Positions 1 through 9,754 of a stretch of DNA of 64,000 nt are shown here, piece by piece. Each line of letters begins with the position of its first letter. Within the stretch, counting starts at the first letter, position 1. The DNA comes from Mactra quadrangularis (taxonomy: Eukaryota > Mollusca > Bivalvia > Venerida > Mactridae), in the NCBI GenBank assembly GCA_025267735.1, contig CM046294.1:406001-470000 (forward strand), given 5' to 3'. The notes beneath the pieces are model-generated. The model was not told the DNA's origin. It did no database searches and saw nothing but the letters and a program-made list of their open reading frames with translations. The translations under genes were made by a program, and so were the position numbers.

Positions 1-1106
1 ATTTTAACACTACATGTATATACTCGGCCAGTTAATCTATGTAGTGTGCACAAAACTTAAAGCTGTCATCGATTCCAACGATGTACCGTCGATATTTTTT
101 CCGATCAATAATCGATATGCATTTGGAAATCGATAATAAAGCTTAAATAGGTAAATAAATAAGTGTCAAAATTTGCGAGACGAACGTTCTATCGTAAGCG
201 AAACAAATGCGCTGTCATAATATCAACAGATACAGTCGCGTAGGAAGCATTTTCAGATGGGGGCTAATTTATTCAGATTTATTTCAAGGAAAAGAAAACT
301 TTACATAATTATCATATACGTCTTCTTTGTCCAACAAAAACCCTTGCCTTTTTCCCAGGCTTGAGACTGACTAAGACCTTTGGTTATCTTTGGTTAATAT
401 AGCTTGATTTTGATTTTGATGAAAAAACACGAACGTATCAATCAGTCAATTGAGTGTGACAGAATGAGTAAAGATCATCAATAACTATAAATTATGAAAA
501 TATTGAGAGGGCTGGCCCCCCCTAGCCCCCTTGTTCCTACGGGCCTGAGATATGTCTAAAACATTGACGACACCCCATGCACGAAATAGCCCTATTCCAT
601 GGTGCATTGTTGCATTTCATTCATGACATAATTTACATCTCTTATGAGCTTATGACAACATAAATGGTCTGTATATTACTGCCGTGAATGTATCGATACA
701 TATCGATATTTAGTCGATATCTATTTCTCGCTATAGAAATATATCGATACTCTTCGAGCCCAATCAATGACAGCTCTTAAAATCAAATTACATCACAAAA
801 AGAGCTGAATGGAAGAGCGTGAATATGAGAACTTGTTTGGGAAGAGATTGTTTATTAATTTTCTCCTATTTAAAAGTTGGACAAAATATTGAGCAGGTCG
901 TTATTATAGAGTCGATGGAAGAACTATTCTTTGTTATTTTGAAAACAATACATATAAAACAAGAACTATAACTCGTGGAGTTCATGTATTGATAATTATA
1001 TTAATAATGCATTTGTCTCCCTTTATCCGACTTCCAAATTTCCAAAGAATTCTTAAAAATGTAGTTGACTTTTAAGCTATCACCAGACAACTGATAGTTT
1101 AACCGA
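1..1106. other. AT-rich intergenic DNA with ATCGAT-rich palindromic patches
   Basis: No reading frame here looks like a gene. Two patches, about 69-137 and 686-757, are dense in ATCGAT and TATCGATA words in both orientations. They resemble the interior of the hAT-like element near 55.1 kb and may be old relics of it. The pyrimidine-rich CCCCCC stretch near 515-535 resembles the C-rich tract of the 56.8-kb repeat. Confidence 0.4.
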
Positions 1107-1305
1107 GCCGCTCGGCTAGTTCAGTGGAGGTTGGTCAGGAAATAATTTCTACGGCCATTCTCCTTTCAACCACTGATTCTTAATTAGGGTAGTTGTAAGT
1201 CACTGACGGAATTATATGCCTAGATACTGGTTCACAGCTTAATCAAGAGAATGAGCTTTCCAGGAACGGTTGGTAGGTTGACGGGCTGCAGAGATATGTA
1301 TAATC
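1107..1305 (+). mobile_element. SINE with tRNA-Lys-like head, decayed copy
   Basis: A degraded head with CTCGGCTAGTTCAGTGG is followed by the body landmarks shared with the complete copies at 45.6, 56.2 and 62.4 kb: ACGGCCATTCTCC, ACCACTGATTCT, GTCACTGACGGA and the AGCTTTCCAGGA / GGTAGGTTGAC end. The tRNA-like part is mostly lost and the 3' tail is not recognisable, so this is an old insertion. Confidence 0.6.
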
Positions 1306-1524
1306 GTTTGGTCTCTATGAACCACCTTGAAGGATGTTGCGATGTTGGTGGCACGATAGTTCAATGATGAAATATTGGTAAAATGGTTAAATCACGATGG
1401 AATCGTTATCAACTAAAATACTTGCTTTTTATCTTTTGTTGAAGTTTGCATTCGATTAAACAGCATTTGTTCAATTAAAATATCTTTGTAGTGTATAACA
1501 AAAACCGAAATCTGTAAAAAAATG

Positions 1525-1596
1525 TTCCGGTGCCGGGAATCGAACCCGGGCCGCCTGGGTGAAAACCAGGAATCCTAACCACTAGACCACACCGGA
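1525..1596 (-). tRNA. tRNA-Glu (anticodon TTC)
   Basis: Read on the minus strand this is a complete 72-nt cloverleaf. The 7-bp acceptor stem is TCCGGTG/CACCGGA with an A discriminator. The D arm carries the GTCTAGTGGTTAGGA A-box, the anticodon loop is TTTTCAC with anticodon TTC, and the T arm has the GGTTCGATTCC B-box. It is the near-universal metazoan tRNA-Glu sequence. The next transcribed bases include a T7 run (1516-1522), a good RNA polymerase III terminator. No intron is present and CCA is not encoded, as expected. It decodes GAA (and GAG by wobble). All ten copies in this window are identical across the 72 nt. Confidence 0.97.
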
Positions 1597-1850
1597 TACT
1601 TGCTACTATCAGGTACATTCAAGGTTTACATCAATTGTGTACTTTACAACTGATGTAATCAATCTGCTTATCGTTCAATACGTTATTACATAGGCCAAAC
1701 AAAATATTAATACATGATGTTGGTTTCCGAGATGTTGCAATTTTTATTGCACAAAATTATTGTTTTTGTTATCAACACTTTACAGCCATTTGTTTAATTT
1801 ACTGCTTTTCGAAGGTTGCTATACTTTAAACTTTCATGAACATACGTAAA
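1597..1850 (-). repeat. duplicated 5' flank of tRNA-Glu unit
   Basis: The upstream side of this tRNA gene matches, in order, the upstream sides of the copies at 10864, 48027 and 52048: CAAGTATCC junction, TGTGTACTTTACAACTGATG, TAATCAATCTGCTTA, ACATAGGCC and TTGGTTTCCGAGATGTTGCA (two of these landmarks are clear at all sites). This shows that the gene was copied as part of a larger DNA block. Confidence 0.75.
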
Positions 1851-2209
1851 ATACCTCCTAGCAAATGCTACTATAAAATGTATTTAAATTAATTCCCACG
1901 AAAAAAACAGCATCATTCATTATAATTGTATCTTATATACATAGTACATGTATATTGAATAGACATTTATTTGTAAGTAGATACTGAAAAGTTGCCTTTT
2001 ATAATTCATGTGCATGCATAATTTCGTAGAAATAAATACAAACATGAAAAAAACTCGGGTTTTGCATTTTACACCATGATTGAATATTTAATGCAAAACG
2101 TGTAGACATGCTGTAGGGTTTTAAACAGTTTTCAATAAGAGTGGATATATTACCAAACGTGCCCTAACGCATTTGTCATTTTCCATATTTATAAGAAAAA
2201 TAAAGTATG
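1851..2209. other. AT-rich spacer between two tRNA-Glu genes
   Basis: No gene is visible. The part next to the second tRNA (about 2155-2209) shares CCTAACGCATTTG.CATTTTCC.TATTTATAA with the downstream flanks of the copies at 11521 and 47344, so it belongs to the duplicated unit. Confidence 0.5.
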
Positions 2210-2281
2210 TTCCGGTGCCGGGAATCGAACCCGGGCCGCCTGGGTGAAAACCAGGAATCCTAACCACTAGACCACACCGGA
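2210..2281 (-). tRNA. tRNA-Glu (anticodon TTC)
   Basis: Identical over 72 nt to the copy at 1525-1596, with the TTC anticodon, both internal promoter boxes and a fully paired acceptor stem. A T5 run on the transcribed strand at 2196-2200 can terminate polymerase III. It lies 613 bp from its neighbour in the same orientation. Confidence 0.97.
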
Positions 2282-4085
2282 TACTTCTGAACGAACGTTT
2301 ACTTAAAAATATTGTATAAATCAATTTGTCATTATTATATTTTATTGATATGTGAAACCGTAGATATCAAGATTTTTGAAAAACAGACAACTGAAGAACA
2401 GTGTGTGAAACAAAGTAAATATTATCTAACTTAATATGGTGATTAACAATGGTTTTAGCAAATATTTAGTTACATACATACATCTTTATTTGGCAAGAAA
2501 ACGGAATTGACAAAATAATGCCTTTGGCCATTAGTTATGCTGTGTCGATTATTCCATCTACTGACTGTCCTTAGACATTGCTAGATCTCTGAGGTCATTT
2601 TCACACAAAAAAACTTAAGATAAAAATCCTCGTAGGTTAAAAGCAAGAAACATCAATAATACCTTCATTCTTTGTCCAATCAATTTATAAAATATTCTTT
2701 AAATATGTAGAATAATGAATAATTTCTGATATTCAAATATATAATTATATGATATCATATCTTCTAGGCTTTGAACTCGAGTTAAATTTTTGAAATTGAC
2801 TTACGATATTTTTTTCGTAAGATATTTTTGTGAAATTGACCAGTGGTCCTGAACTGCATACCATTACAAAGCGCATACCTTCACCAGAGGATGACAACTA
2901 CTCGCAGCAGAGGAAATAGAGACTGGTCGTATAAAGGGTTTAATGTTCCGAATTCAGGAAGAAATGTAGCCCTCCCTATTATCCTAAGAGTCGTTGCTTA
3001 ATGCGCTATCGTTCCTGAAATACGCAGTCGATTTTACAATGAATTATATTATTATCAGTTTCAGATTATTGTGAAATATCGACATTATCATAGTATTCAT
3101 TAGAATAATTCATCTGTCGTTATATTGATATAAAAACTAGCTATGTCGAGTTATCATTAAAACCTATATTAACCCGTTCAGCGACGTTTCCCGATTTGTA
3201 ATATATGCTTGAACAGAGCGAAAGTGAAATTCGGACGATTTTGAATTACATGTATTATCCAAAAGTAAGAGACAATCGTTTCAAGATAATATATTGTCTC
3301 AGAAATTGAAAACGACGATTATCATCATTGAAAGACGAAGATTAGTCGGATTAGTTGAGGATTGTTGAATAAAATAACATATTTCATCGAACCAATACAT
3401 AATTTGGCCGGTATTTCGCGGAAAAGACGGTTTTTACAGGGGTAAGACTAGGGGACGGACCCGTGTCGTACTAACCATTTTCAGTGCGTTATACGAGAAA
3501 CGAGCTTGAATATGGTATAAAGTTGTTAATTTGTTGTAAAAAGCTTAGACTTTTTGGATTGATGAATGTCTTCTGTATCGAAACTTGAAGACCTGATGAG
3601 AATATTCGAAAAAACAACGGAATTTTGCATGTTTCTGTGACGCAAGGGTTAATTTTTATAATTTTGATGTTGGACCCCTTGTATATATTATAGGTATAAT
3701 TGGTTATCGTTAGGAATCCCTGTGATTTGACCTGGTTCAATTACTAGACCAAATCTTCTTTGTTTGGAAATGTATTAAAGACTAGCAGTAAAATTGTCTT
3801 CAAGTTTTTACCAGCATGAACAGGATATTTCTCAATTTTCTTACGAATCTTCAAATTTCATCCAGTTTCACCGGCTACAAATAACCGGGGCATACACCGT
3901 GACTGTATGACTTTGGCATAAAGTGCAATGTTTTAAATCGTCGCTGTGAAATATTTGACTATCTAAAGACGTTATCATGAAAGGTCAAGATATGACCGTA
4001 GTTACATCTGCATGTACATTGTACAAGTAAAGATAACCACATTAAGGGTCAGTATTTTATAATTGTACTTAGGCCTACATTAAAT
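2282..4085. other. intergenic, no gene seen
   Basis: AT-rich sequence with only short, compositionally random frames. A possible 3' splice acceptor (TTGTACTTAG) sits at about 4063-4072, just ahead of the first reductase gene. It could mark a 5' UTR intron, but I see no matching first exon. Confidence 0.35.
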
Positions 4086-4832
4086 ATGGCTTACAATTTT
4101 TCTGGTAAAAGAATCTTCATAACTGGAGCTGGTCGTGGAATTGGTCGCGCTTTAGTTGATGCCGTAAGAAAATCAGGCGGGATAGTTTATGGTTTAGGAA
4201 GTAATAAAGAATTGTTGGATAAATTAGTTGAAGAATGTCCGGATGTTACACCGGTTCATGTGGACTTAAGAGATTGGGATGCTACACGAAAAGCATTAGA
4301 GCAGATGCCACCAATGGACGGTATCGTGAATAATGCAGCGTATTCAGCGCCTTGGGTAGTTTCAATAGATGTTTCAAAAGAAGTGCTGGACAAAACGCTT
4401 GACGTCAATTTACTTGGAGCAATCAATGTCATTCAAGTGCTTGGAAAGAAAATGGTGGCTGCAGGAAATGGTGGTTCTATTGTGAATATTTCAAGTATCA
4501 ATGGAATTAATCCAATGCGTGAATGTATGGCTTACAACGTATCAAAGGCAGCACTGGATATGGTTACAAAACAATATGCACTCGAGCTAGGACCACACAA
4601 AATTCGAGTAAATTCAGTCAACCCAACCGTTGTCCTAACCGACATGGGAAGGGAACATTGGGGCGATCCTAAGAAAGGCGCCAAACTGATCGATGCAATT
4701 CCTCTGGGAAGATTTGCTGAAGTACACGAAGCTGTCAATCCAATTTTATATCTGCTGAGTGATTGTTCAACTATGGTGAATGGTACAATCAATCCTGTTG
4801 AAGGAGGACTTCTCAGTAACATCAATGTCTAA
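4086..4832 (+). CDS. DCXR-like: L-xylulose reductase-like short-chain dehydrogenase (copy 1)
   Basis: A 248-residue classical SDR, close in length to vertebrate dicarbonyl/L-xylulose reductase (244). It should reduce alpha-dicarbonyls and L-xylulose to xylitol with a nicotinamide cofactor. Visible motifs are the Rossmann glycine motif TGAGRGIG (13-20), VDLRDW (59-64), NNAA (82-85), catalytic Asn108 in VNLLG, Ser137 in ISS, and Tyr150-x3-Lys154 in YNVSK. LELGPHKIRVNSVNPTVV (167-183) and PVEGG (237-241) are diagnostic of the DCXR branch. The start ATG gives a normal N-terminus. The frame is uninterrupted, whereas vertebrate DCXR genes have several introns. A paralogue about 88% identical by my count lies 4 kb downstream on the same strand. 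Arg39 of human DCXR, near the NADPH 2'-phosphate, is Ser39 here, so cofactor preference may differ. Family assignment is firm; the substrate is inferred. Confidence 0.93.
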   Translation: MAYNFSGKRIFITGAGRGIGRALVDAVRKSGGIVYGLGSNKELLDKLVEECPDVTPVHVDLRDWDATRKALEQMPPMDGIVNNAAYSAPWVVSIDVSKEVLDKTLDVNLLGAINVIQVLGKKMVAAGNGGSIVNISSINGINPMRECMAYNVSKAALDMVTKQYALELGPHKIRVNSVNPTVVLTDMGREHWGDPKKGAKLIDAIPLGRFAEVHEAVNPILYLLSDCSTMVNGTINPVEGGLLSNINV

Positions 4833-5098
4833 CCTAATATGAACATGATCGGACAATTTTTCGGACATTTCATAAAGAAGTAAATTGTTATGCTATATAT
4901 AAGTGTTTATACAAAACAGATGTATTACTGAAAAAATGACTATTTGCATGTCGTGCATCATAAGTATTTTTACGGCTGCATTTCTCATTATCACTAGGAA
5001 CATACACTTTGATAATACTACTCTGCATTCTTGAACACTTTTGTACATATTAGTCAAGACGTTTTCACCCTGGATTTCCATGTTTACCAGCATCTAAG
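4833..5098. other. 3' flank of reductase copy 1
   Basis: Noncoding AT-rich DNA. There is no convincing polyadenylation hexamer in the first 100 bases after the stop codon, and it shows no extended similarity to the 3' flank of copy 2. Confidence 0.35.
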
Positions 5099-5142
5099 CA
5101 TTCTCGTATCGAAAATCCTGATAGCCTTTGGGTACGAGATCG
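5099..5142 (+). mobile_element. truncated palindromic micro-element
   Basis: It starts CATTCTCGTATC, then goes straight into one complete arm containing ATCCTGATAGCCT and GGGTACGAGAT. This is the same vocabulary as the palindromes at 20451, 29192, 50853 and 60664, but most of the other arm is missing. The flanking direct repeat is unclear (about 6 of 9 bases match). Confidence 0.45.
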
Positions 5143-5617
5143 GGTTTTTAAGTGACCACTTGCCGTATATATTTTTAAAATGACGATGCCATTGAAAAGT
5201 TTACTCTTCATCTAGGTTGATACTTTAACTGTATTATGAGAATTAACCGTTATCCACGATTAGTTATGAAGCATTTCACGTTTGGAAGACACTTTTAATG
5301 TACGGACATGTACGATTATCTACGAATTCATCCGAACTTTTCTTAAAATATTTGTTGGATTAAAACAGTTTTCCATATGTGTTTTACAAAGCATGTTCCT
5401 ATGCTTTTTTATCATTTTTATCTTTGACAATCTGACGACATTCGTTTGATTTCATACTTGAAATGACCATATGTTCATAAAAATTACAATTCCCTAATAA
5501 TATTGACAAATATTAAACTAGCACAAAATTAATTTCCGTTCGGAATCGTAACACGCCTGTGCAAACCTGTTGCTTATATAAAATGACCATATTGATTTTA
5601 AGAATTTACAAGATTTA

Positions 5618-6158
5618 GGCCGGTATTCCATTTATACGGGAGCGCGACGTGAACGTTTAAGCGTGAGCGTGAAACTTGAACTTGAGGTGTGAGTTTTCAC
5701 GCTCACACTATTCAATTCACCCGGTTAGCGTGAAAACAATGGATACTTTAATGTATGTCTAGTCATCCGTTATGGCATAATAATTTAATAGTTTAATTTT
5801 CTAATTACAACAGAATTGTCATAAAAATGCTTGCAAAAACTACACAGACTTAAATTAACATTGTTTTGCAACTGAAATTAATTGATGTTATGTGGTACTT
5901 TTCAAGCAAAGAATGTTGAGAGTCAGCAATTATCTGAAACGCCCGGTCTTTGATGTCCGTGTCCCTGTTACTCCTTTAGGGACTGGTCTCACAGAATATG
6001 GCATTTTCTAATTGCTTCAGTAAGTTTTCTGCTGCATCTTGCATTGACAGAGGACCTTTGGTGCCTTCTCGTCTGTGAATAGAAAAATGTTTGTTTGATT
6101 TTTCACGTTCGCGCTTCACGTGCACGCTACACGTTCCCGTGTGAATGGAATACCGGCC
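5618..6158. mobile_element. 541-bp PIF/Harbinger-like nonautonomous element
   Basis: The ends are inverted repeats starting GGCCGGTATTCCATT and continuing imperfectly into ACGGGA.CGTG. The element is flanked on both sides by the trinucleotide TTA (5615-5617 and 6159-6161). A 3-bp TTA/TAA-type target duplication is the hallmark of PIF/Harbinger transposons. The interior has further small inverted repeats made of CGTGAGCGTGAA / TTCACGCTCAC but no transposase frame, so it is a MITE-like derivative moved by an enzyme encoded elsewhere. Confidence 0.8.
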
Positions 6159-6245
6159 TTACTAAGTGTGCGTTGCTTTTAGTTTTAAACTTAGTTCTAC
6201 GTAATCCTCCGAATATTCATTAGGGCTAATTAAATACATATTGAT

Positions 6246-6420
6246 TACACTACAACCTCTCATGAACAGCACCCACTAGGAGGGACTAGATTATGTTACT
6301 GTTCAGAGGTTGTTGCTCAGCTGAGGTTAAATTCAATAAAAAATTGCCTAATGAAAATATCAAAAGCTGTTGTGTAGAGGGTTTGTTCTGCAGATGGCTG
6401 CACTGTAGCGCTTATACATA
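6246..6420. mobile_element. pogo/Tigger-like MITE, decayed copy
   Basis: It begins TACACTACAACCTCT and runs through CCCACTAGGAGGGACTAGA, CAGAGGTTGTTGCTC and GAGGTTAAATTCAAT, in the same order as the better copy at 59924-60102. The right end is eroded around ACTGTAGCGCTTATACATA. It has no coding capacity; the small open frame over it is incidental. Confidence 0.6.
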
Positions 6421-6781
6421 TATTCGAATGCTAAGCATTATGCACATTATACGTTTATACATTTATTCTGTATGATTGTGTTTACAATTGGTAGAAGGAA
6501 TAAAAAATGTAAATACGAAGCTATGTATTTTCTTATCTATGGTAACTAATATAAGCATCTCATTGTGTATACTTGCCTAGACTATAGAATTGGTGTAAGG
6601 TGAACATTACAAAATATTTGCATCTTGTTAAAATTAACTCATTGCAATGAACTAACTCTTGTTGAATCGTTGAGCTTATCAACACAGGCCGACACTTGTG
6701 CCATGCATGTTAACAAATATGATAACACGATTGCTTGAAGATACATTATGCAAGCTATGTAACAATGTAATAGTGCAAATA
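6421..6781. other. intergenic, nothing recognised
   Basis: AT-rich noncoding sequence between two mobile elements. I see no repeats, promoters or frames of note. Confidence 0.4.
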
Positions 6782-6960
6782 CAGGAGATGTAGTCTAGTG
6801 GTAAGACGCGCGCTTAGGAATTGAGAGGTCCTGGGTTCGAATCCCACTAGGGGTACTGTTAATTTCTTTGAGAAAGAAAATTACCTGCGATTGCTTCACT
6901 AGGTACCTGTTAGAGTCATGCACTGTATGTTGTGGCTGCAATCTGCACCGTTGGTTAACA
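6782..6960 (+). mobile_element. tRNA-derived SINE, second family
   Basis: A tRNA-like head has A-box-like GTAGTCTAGTGGTAAGACG and B-box-like GGGTTCGAATCCC, followed by a core with TTTCTTTGAGAAAGAAA, TTACCTGCGATTGCTTCACT and GGTACCTG. The head is not a functional tRNA because the would-be acceptor strands do not pair. A sister copy in the other orientation is at 18218-18423. The core resembles the central domain of widespread metazoan SINE families; that link is from memory and not tested. The 3' end is uncertain. Confidence 0.65.
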
Positions 6961-7465
6961 GTTGGTGTGTAACTCGATGATCGGGAAAGTTAATGCCAAG
7001 AGTTGACTGAATAGTGATACTAAAAGTAGACTTCAAAAACCTTGCTTTAACTTTAACTTTTATTGTAATATCATTTCAATGAATGAATCAAAGACGATTG
7101 CATAGTTTTCATATTGGAATAGCTATCTAATGTATTTTAATTCAAAATCCATCAGATAACATTAAATCATGGTGTGATCATCCAGAATAGAACATGGAAC
7201 CAGATTATAGTAGATTGAGAAGTAAGAATCTTGTCAGTTTACATTTTGATATGAGGAATTGTGATACGCCTAAGTAGTGATCCGTAATTGGAGCATGTAT
7301 TTGCTATTGTTTTGAAATATCAAACAATTAAGCTATGCACGATCGTGAAAGAAAAATATTTTCTTGTTTATACGTTGTGATAGAATCTTAGGGATATGAC
7401 TGACAAACAATGTTAATATCCCAATGCTGTGGAAAAAAAATGAAATTTAACTTGCAAAAAAAATG
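6961..7465. other. intergenic, nothing recognised
   Basis: AT-rich noncoding sequence leading to the third tRNA-Glu gene. The motif GAGTTGACTGAATAGTG.TACTAA near 6999-7023 recurs near 47692-47712, beside another tRNA-Glu gene. This again suggests that flanks were duplicated with the tRNA. Confidence 0.4.
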
Positions 7466-7537
7466 TTCCGGTGCCGGGAATCGAACCCGGGCCGCCTGGG
7501 TGAAAACCAGGAATCCTAACCACTAGACCACACCGGA
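7466..7537 (-). tRNA. tRNA-Glu (anticodon TTC)
   Basis: Identical cloverleaf to the other nine copies. On the minus strand it is followed almost at once by a T8 run (7456-7463), the joint-longest terminator of the ten (with 51402). Its immediate 5' flank is less like the others than those at 1525, 10864, 48027 and 52048. Confidence 0.97.
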
Positions 7538-7617
7538 TACATGAATGAGCGTAAACTGAATTAAAAACTATACCAGAATACAAAAGTATGACTTAAAACA
7601 AAAGCCACTCTATGGGC

Positions 7618-7672
7618 GTTCTTGCACCCAAAGATGTTATCAAGATTATCGATCTAGAATCTTGATATCCTC
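7618..7672. mobile_element. decayed palindromic micro-element
   Basis: Contains TTATCAAGATTATCGATC followed by its imperfect inverse CTAGAATCTTGATATCC and then TCTGGCTA. These are the same words as the arms of the 9-bp-TSD palindromes elsewhere, but the ends are lost. Confidence 0.4.
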
Positions 7673-7867
7673 TGGCTATGTGAAGCCATCACGTGTGATA
7701 TTTGTATGTAAAAGCTGATGCTTGGATAAGATTACTTAGTATCTCAAAACCTTCATAACGGTGTGTAATACAATTGATTGAACTACGACTAACAAAATTT
7801 AAATGTTGAATCATTTATATAGTAGAAGAACATATTTTTGTTGCGTATAACGTCGTAGCTACACATT

Positions 7868-8045
7868 GCTTAAGGAAGTTATGTAACGACGGTCAACCAA
7901 CCTTCTCATCATTCCTAGAAAGGATAAAAACTCTGGATTTAGCTATTTACCAGTCACATGACGCGTACTTTCGTCAGTGACTGAAAACTGCCTTACATGC
8001 TTTATACTCAGTGGTAGGAGGAAGAATGGCCGTAGAAAATTGTTA
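7868..8045 (-). mobile_element. SINE with tRNA-Lys-like head, 3' part only
   Basis: The plus strand shows the SINE body in reverse: GGTCAACCAACCTTCTCATC, ACTCTGGATTTAGCTATT, CTTTCGTCAGTGACTG, CTCAGTGGTAGGAGG and AGAATGGCCGTAGAAA. The tRNA-like head, which should lie at the higher-coordinate end, is absent. Confidence 0.65.
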
Positions 8046-8382
8046 CAAGAAAACAATTCGCTAGAAAAAACAACATTTACTATGATTACATTGTATTTGA
8101 TAGTTATGACGAGGTAACTGATTATATTGCTATAGTACCGACGGAGGCCATAACAGCCGAAACTAGTCGATACAATAAAATTTTGAAAGACTCCTCCTGG
8201 TGTAAAACGTGTTGTTTTCTATCAACCTTTCTTTCTCAGCGCTAAAGTACTTCTTCGCGTCATATTTTGGCCCCAGCCGACCATTTACCTGTCTTCAACC
8301 AGCAATCGTGCACTGGACACAGAATTCTATGGCTGTTGTATGATCAAAGAGCTCATACCCCAGATTAGTCGAGTTAGGACAA

Positions 8383-8525
8383 TGTTACACCCCGTTTTGT
8401 AGTAAAAGCCCAAATTGTAGGGTTTTTATTACAAAACGGATTGGTATGTTCAACCGCTTTTTTTAATAACCCGTTTTGTAATAATTATTACGATTCGAGT
8501 TTTTATTACAAAACGGGTTGTAACA
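8383..8525. mobile_element. 143-bp terminal-inverted-repeat element
   Basis: The termini TGTTACACCCCGTTTTGTAG and CTACAAAACGG-type inverse (actual right end ATTACAAAACGGGTTGTAACA read inward) form an inverted repeat of about 25 bp with two mismatches. Two further internal copies of CCGTTTTGTAATAA lie in opposite orientations, so the whole element can fold into a compound hairpin. No coding capacity and no clear target duplication. Confidence 0.6.
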
Positions 8526-8820
8526 GGGCTATGGTGAAATGATTTGAATGAAATATTGTCATGAGCGCTGTGAATAAATAAACGGGACATTGATACTTAA
8601 TGGTGACAATCTACATTGTGTATATAGCGCGAAAAGGGCACAGTTTAAAACGTTAACGTTAATCTTTATTATCAGTAAGTATCGCATAAAGTTTATAGTT
8701 TTTTGTCCTGGTATGACCTCCTGATAACTTGGTAGGTCAATGTTTATGAACAACTAGAGTTAGTGACATAAGTTAGGTAATTCATAAGTGAGTACTAATC
8801 AGTCGACATTGTGGCTGAAA

Positions 8821-9567
8821 ATGGCGTTTAATTTTTCTGGTAAACAAATCTTTATAACTGGTGCAACTCGTGGAATTGGTCACTCTTTAGTTGATGCCGT
8901 TAGAAAATCAGGCGGGATAGTTTATGGTTTAGGAAGTAATAAAGAATTGTTGGAAAAATTAGTTGAAGAATGTCCGGATGTTACACCGGTTCACGTAGAC
9001 TTAAGTGATTGGGATGCTACACGAAAAGCATTAGAGAAATTGCCGGCAATGGACGGTATAGTTAATAATGCCGGGATTTGTCTGCCTTGGGTGATTTCAT
9101 TGGAAATTTCAAAAGAATTTCTTGATAAAACTCTTAACGTCAATGTATTGGGAGCAATCAATGTCATTCAAGTGCTTGGAAAGAAAATGGTGGCTGCAGG
9201 AAAAGGTGGTTCTATCGTGAATATTTCAAGTATTAATGGAATTAATCCAATGCGTGAATGTATGGCATACAACGTATCAAAGGCAGCACTGGATATGGTT
9301 ACAAAACAATATGCACTAGAGCTAGGACCACACAACATTCGAGTAAATTCAGTCAATCCAACAGTTACTCTAACCGATATGGGAAAAGAACATTGGAGTG
9401 ATCCTGAGAAAGGCGGGAAATTGATTGACGCAACTCCTCTTGGTAGATTTGCTGAATTGCATGAAGCAGTTAATCCTATTTTGTACTTGCTGAGCGATTG
9501 TTCAACTATGGTGAATGGTACAATCAATCCTGTTGAAGGAGGACTTCTCAGTAACATCAATGTGTAA
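8821..9567 (+). CDS. DCXR-like: L-xylulose reductase-like short-chain dehydrogenase (copy 2)
   Basis: A 248-residue SDR aligned end to end with copy 1 (about 30 substitutions, no gaps). The glycine motif is TGATRGIG (13-20), where Thr replaces Gly16. Asn108, Ser137, Tyr150 and Lys154 are all kept, so the enzyme should be active. I place the start at the ATG that matches copy 1, in a good AAAATGG context; the frame is open 33 bases further upstream only from a GTG. Divergence is concentrated in residues 73-109, around the substrate-facing loop after NNAG (GICLPWVISLEISKEF). Residues 129-171 and 214-248 are identical to copy 1, including most silent sites. This copy also lacks the human Arg39. 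It is intronless and on the same strand as copy 1, so a tandem duplicate. The division of labour between copies is unknown. Confidence 0.92.
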   Translation: MAFNFSGKQIFITGATRGIGHSLVDAVRKSGGIVYGLGSNKELLEKLVEECPDVTPVHVDLSDWDATRKALEKLPAMDGIVNNAGICLPWVISLEISKEFLDKTLNVNVLGAINVIQVLGKKMVAAGKGGSIVNISSINGINPMRECMAYNVSKAALDMVTKQYALELGPHNIRVNSVNPTVTLTDMGKEHWSDPEKGGKLIDATPLGRFAELHEAVNPILYLLSDCSTMVNGTINPVEGGLLSNINV

Positions 9568-9718
9568 ATACTGTACAGTACAATGATATTACTCGCGGAT
9601 ACACTACTCAGTTATACTCGTATATCAGAGAAAACTCCAAAAAATGAATATATTTGGATAAATACTATATAATAATCTATCTGTATATGTATGATGAAAC
9701 ATTTTTCGGATAGTTTTT

Positions 9719-9754
9719 ATTGAAGGAGGACTGCTCAGACATATTAATATGTAA
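9719..9754 (+). pseudogene. relic of the 3' end of a third reductase copy
   Basis: A 12-codon stretch reads IEGGLLRHINM-stop, matching VEGGLLSNINV-stop at the end of both reductases. The DNA shares TTGAAGGAGGACT and CTCAG with them, then ATGTAAATA after the stop as in copy 2. Upstream, the frame breaks at once. It lies 152 bp beyond copy 2 and suggests that the array once had, or partly duplicated, another unit. Confidence 0.7.

Noticed and set aside
6784..6856. Possible tRNA gene with a good B-box
   Set aside because: Acceptor strands do not pair and the sequence continues into a SINE core shared with 18218-18423.
8788..8820. An 11-codon upstream extension of reductase copy 2
   Set aside because: It begins with GTG, not ATG, and has no counterpart in copy 1; the ATG at 8821 aligns with the copy 1 start.
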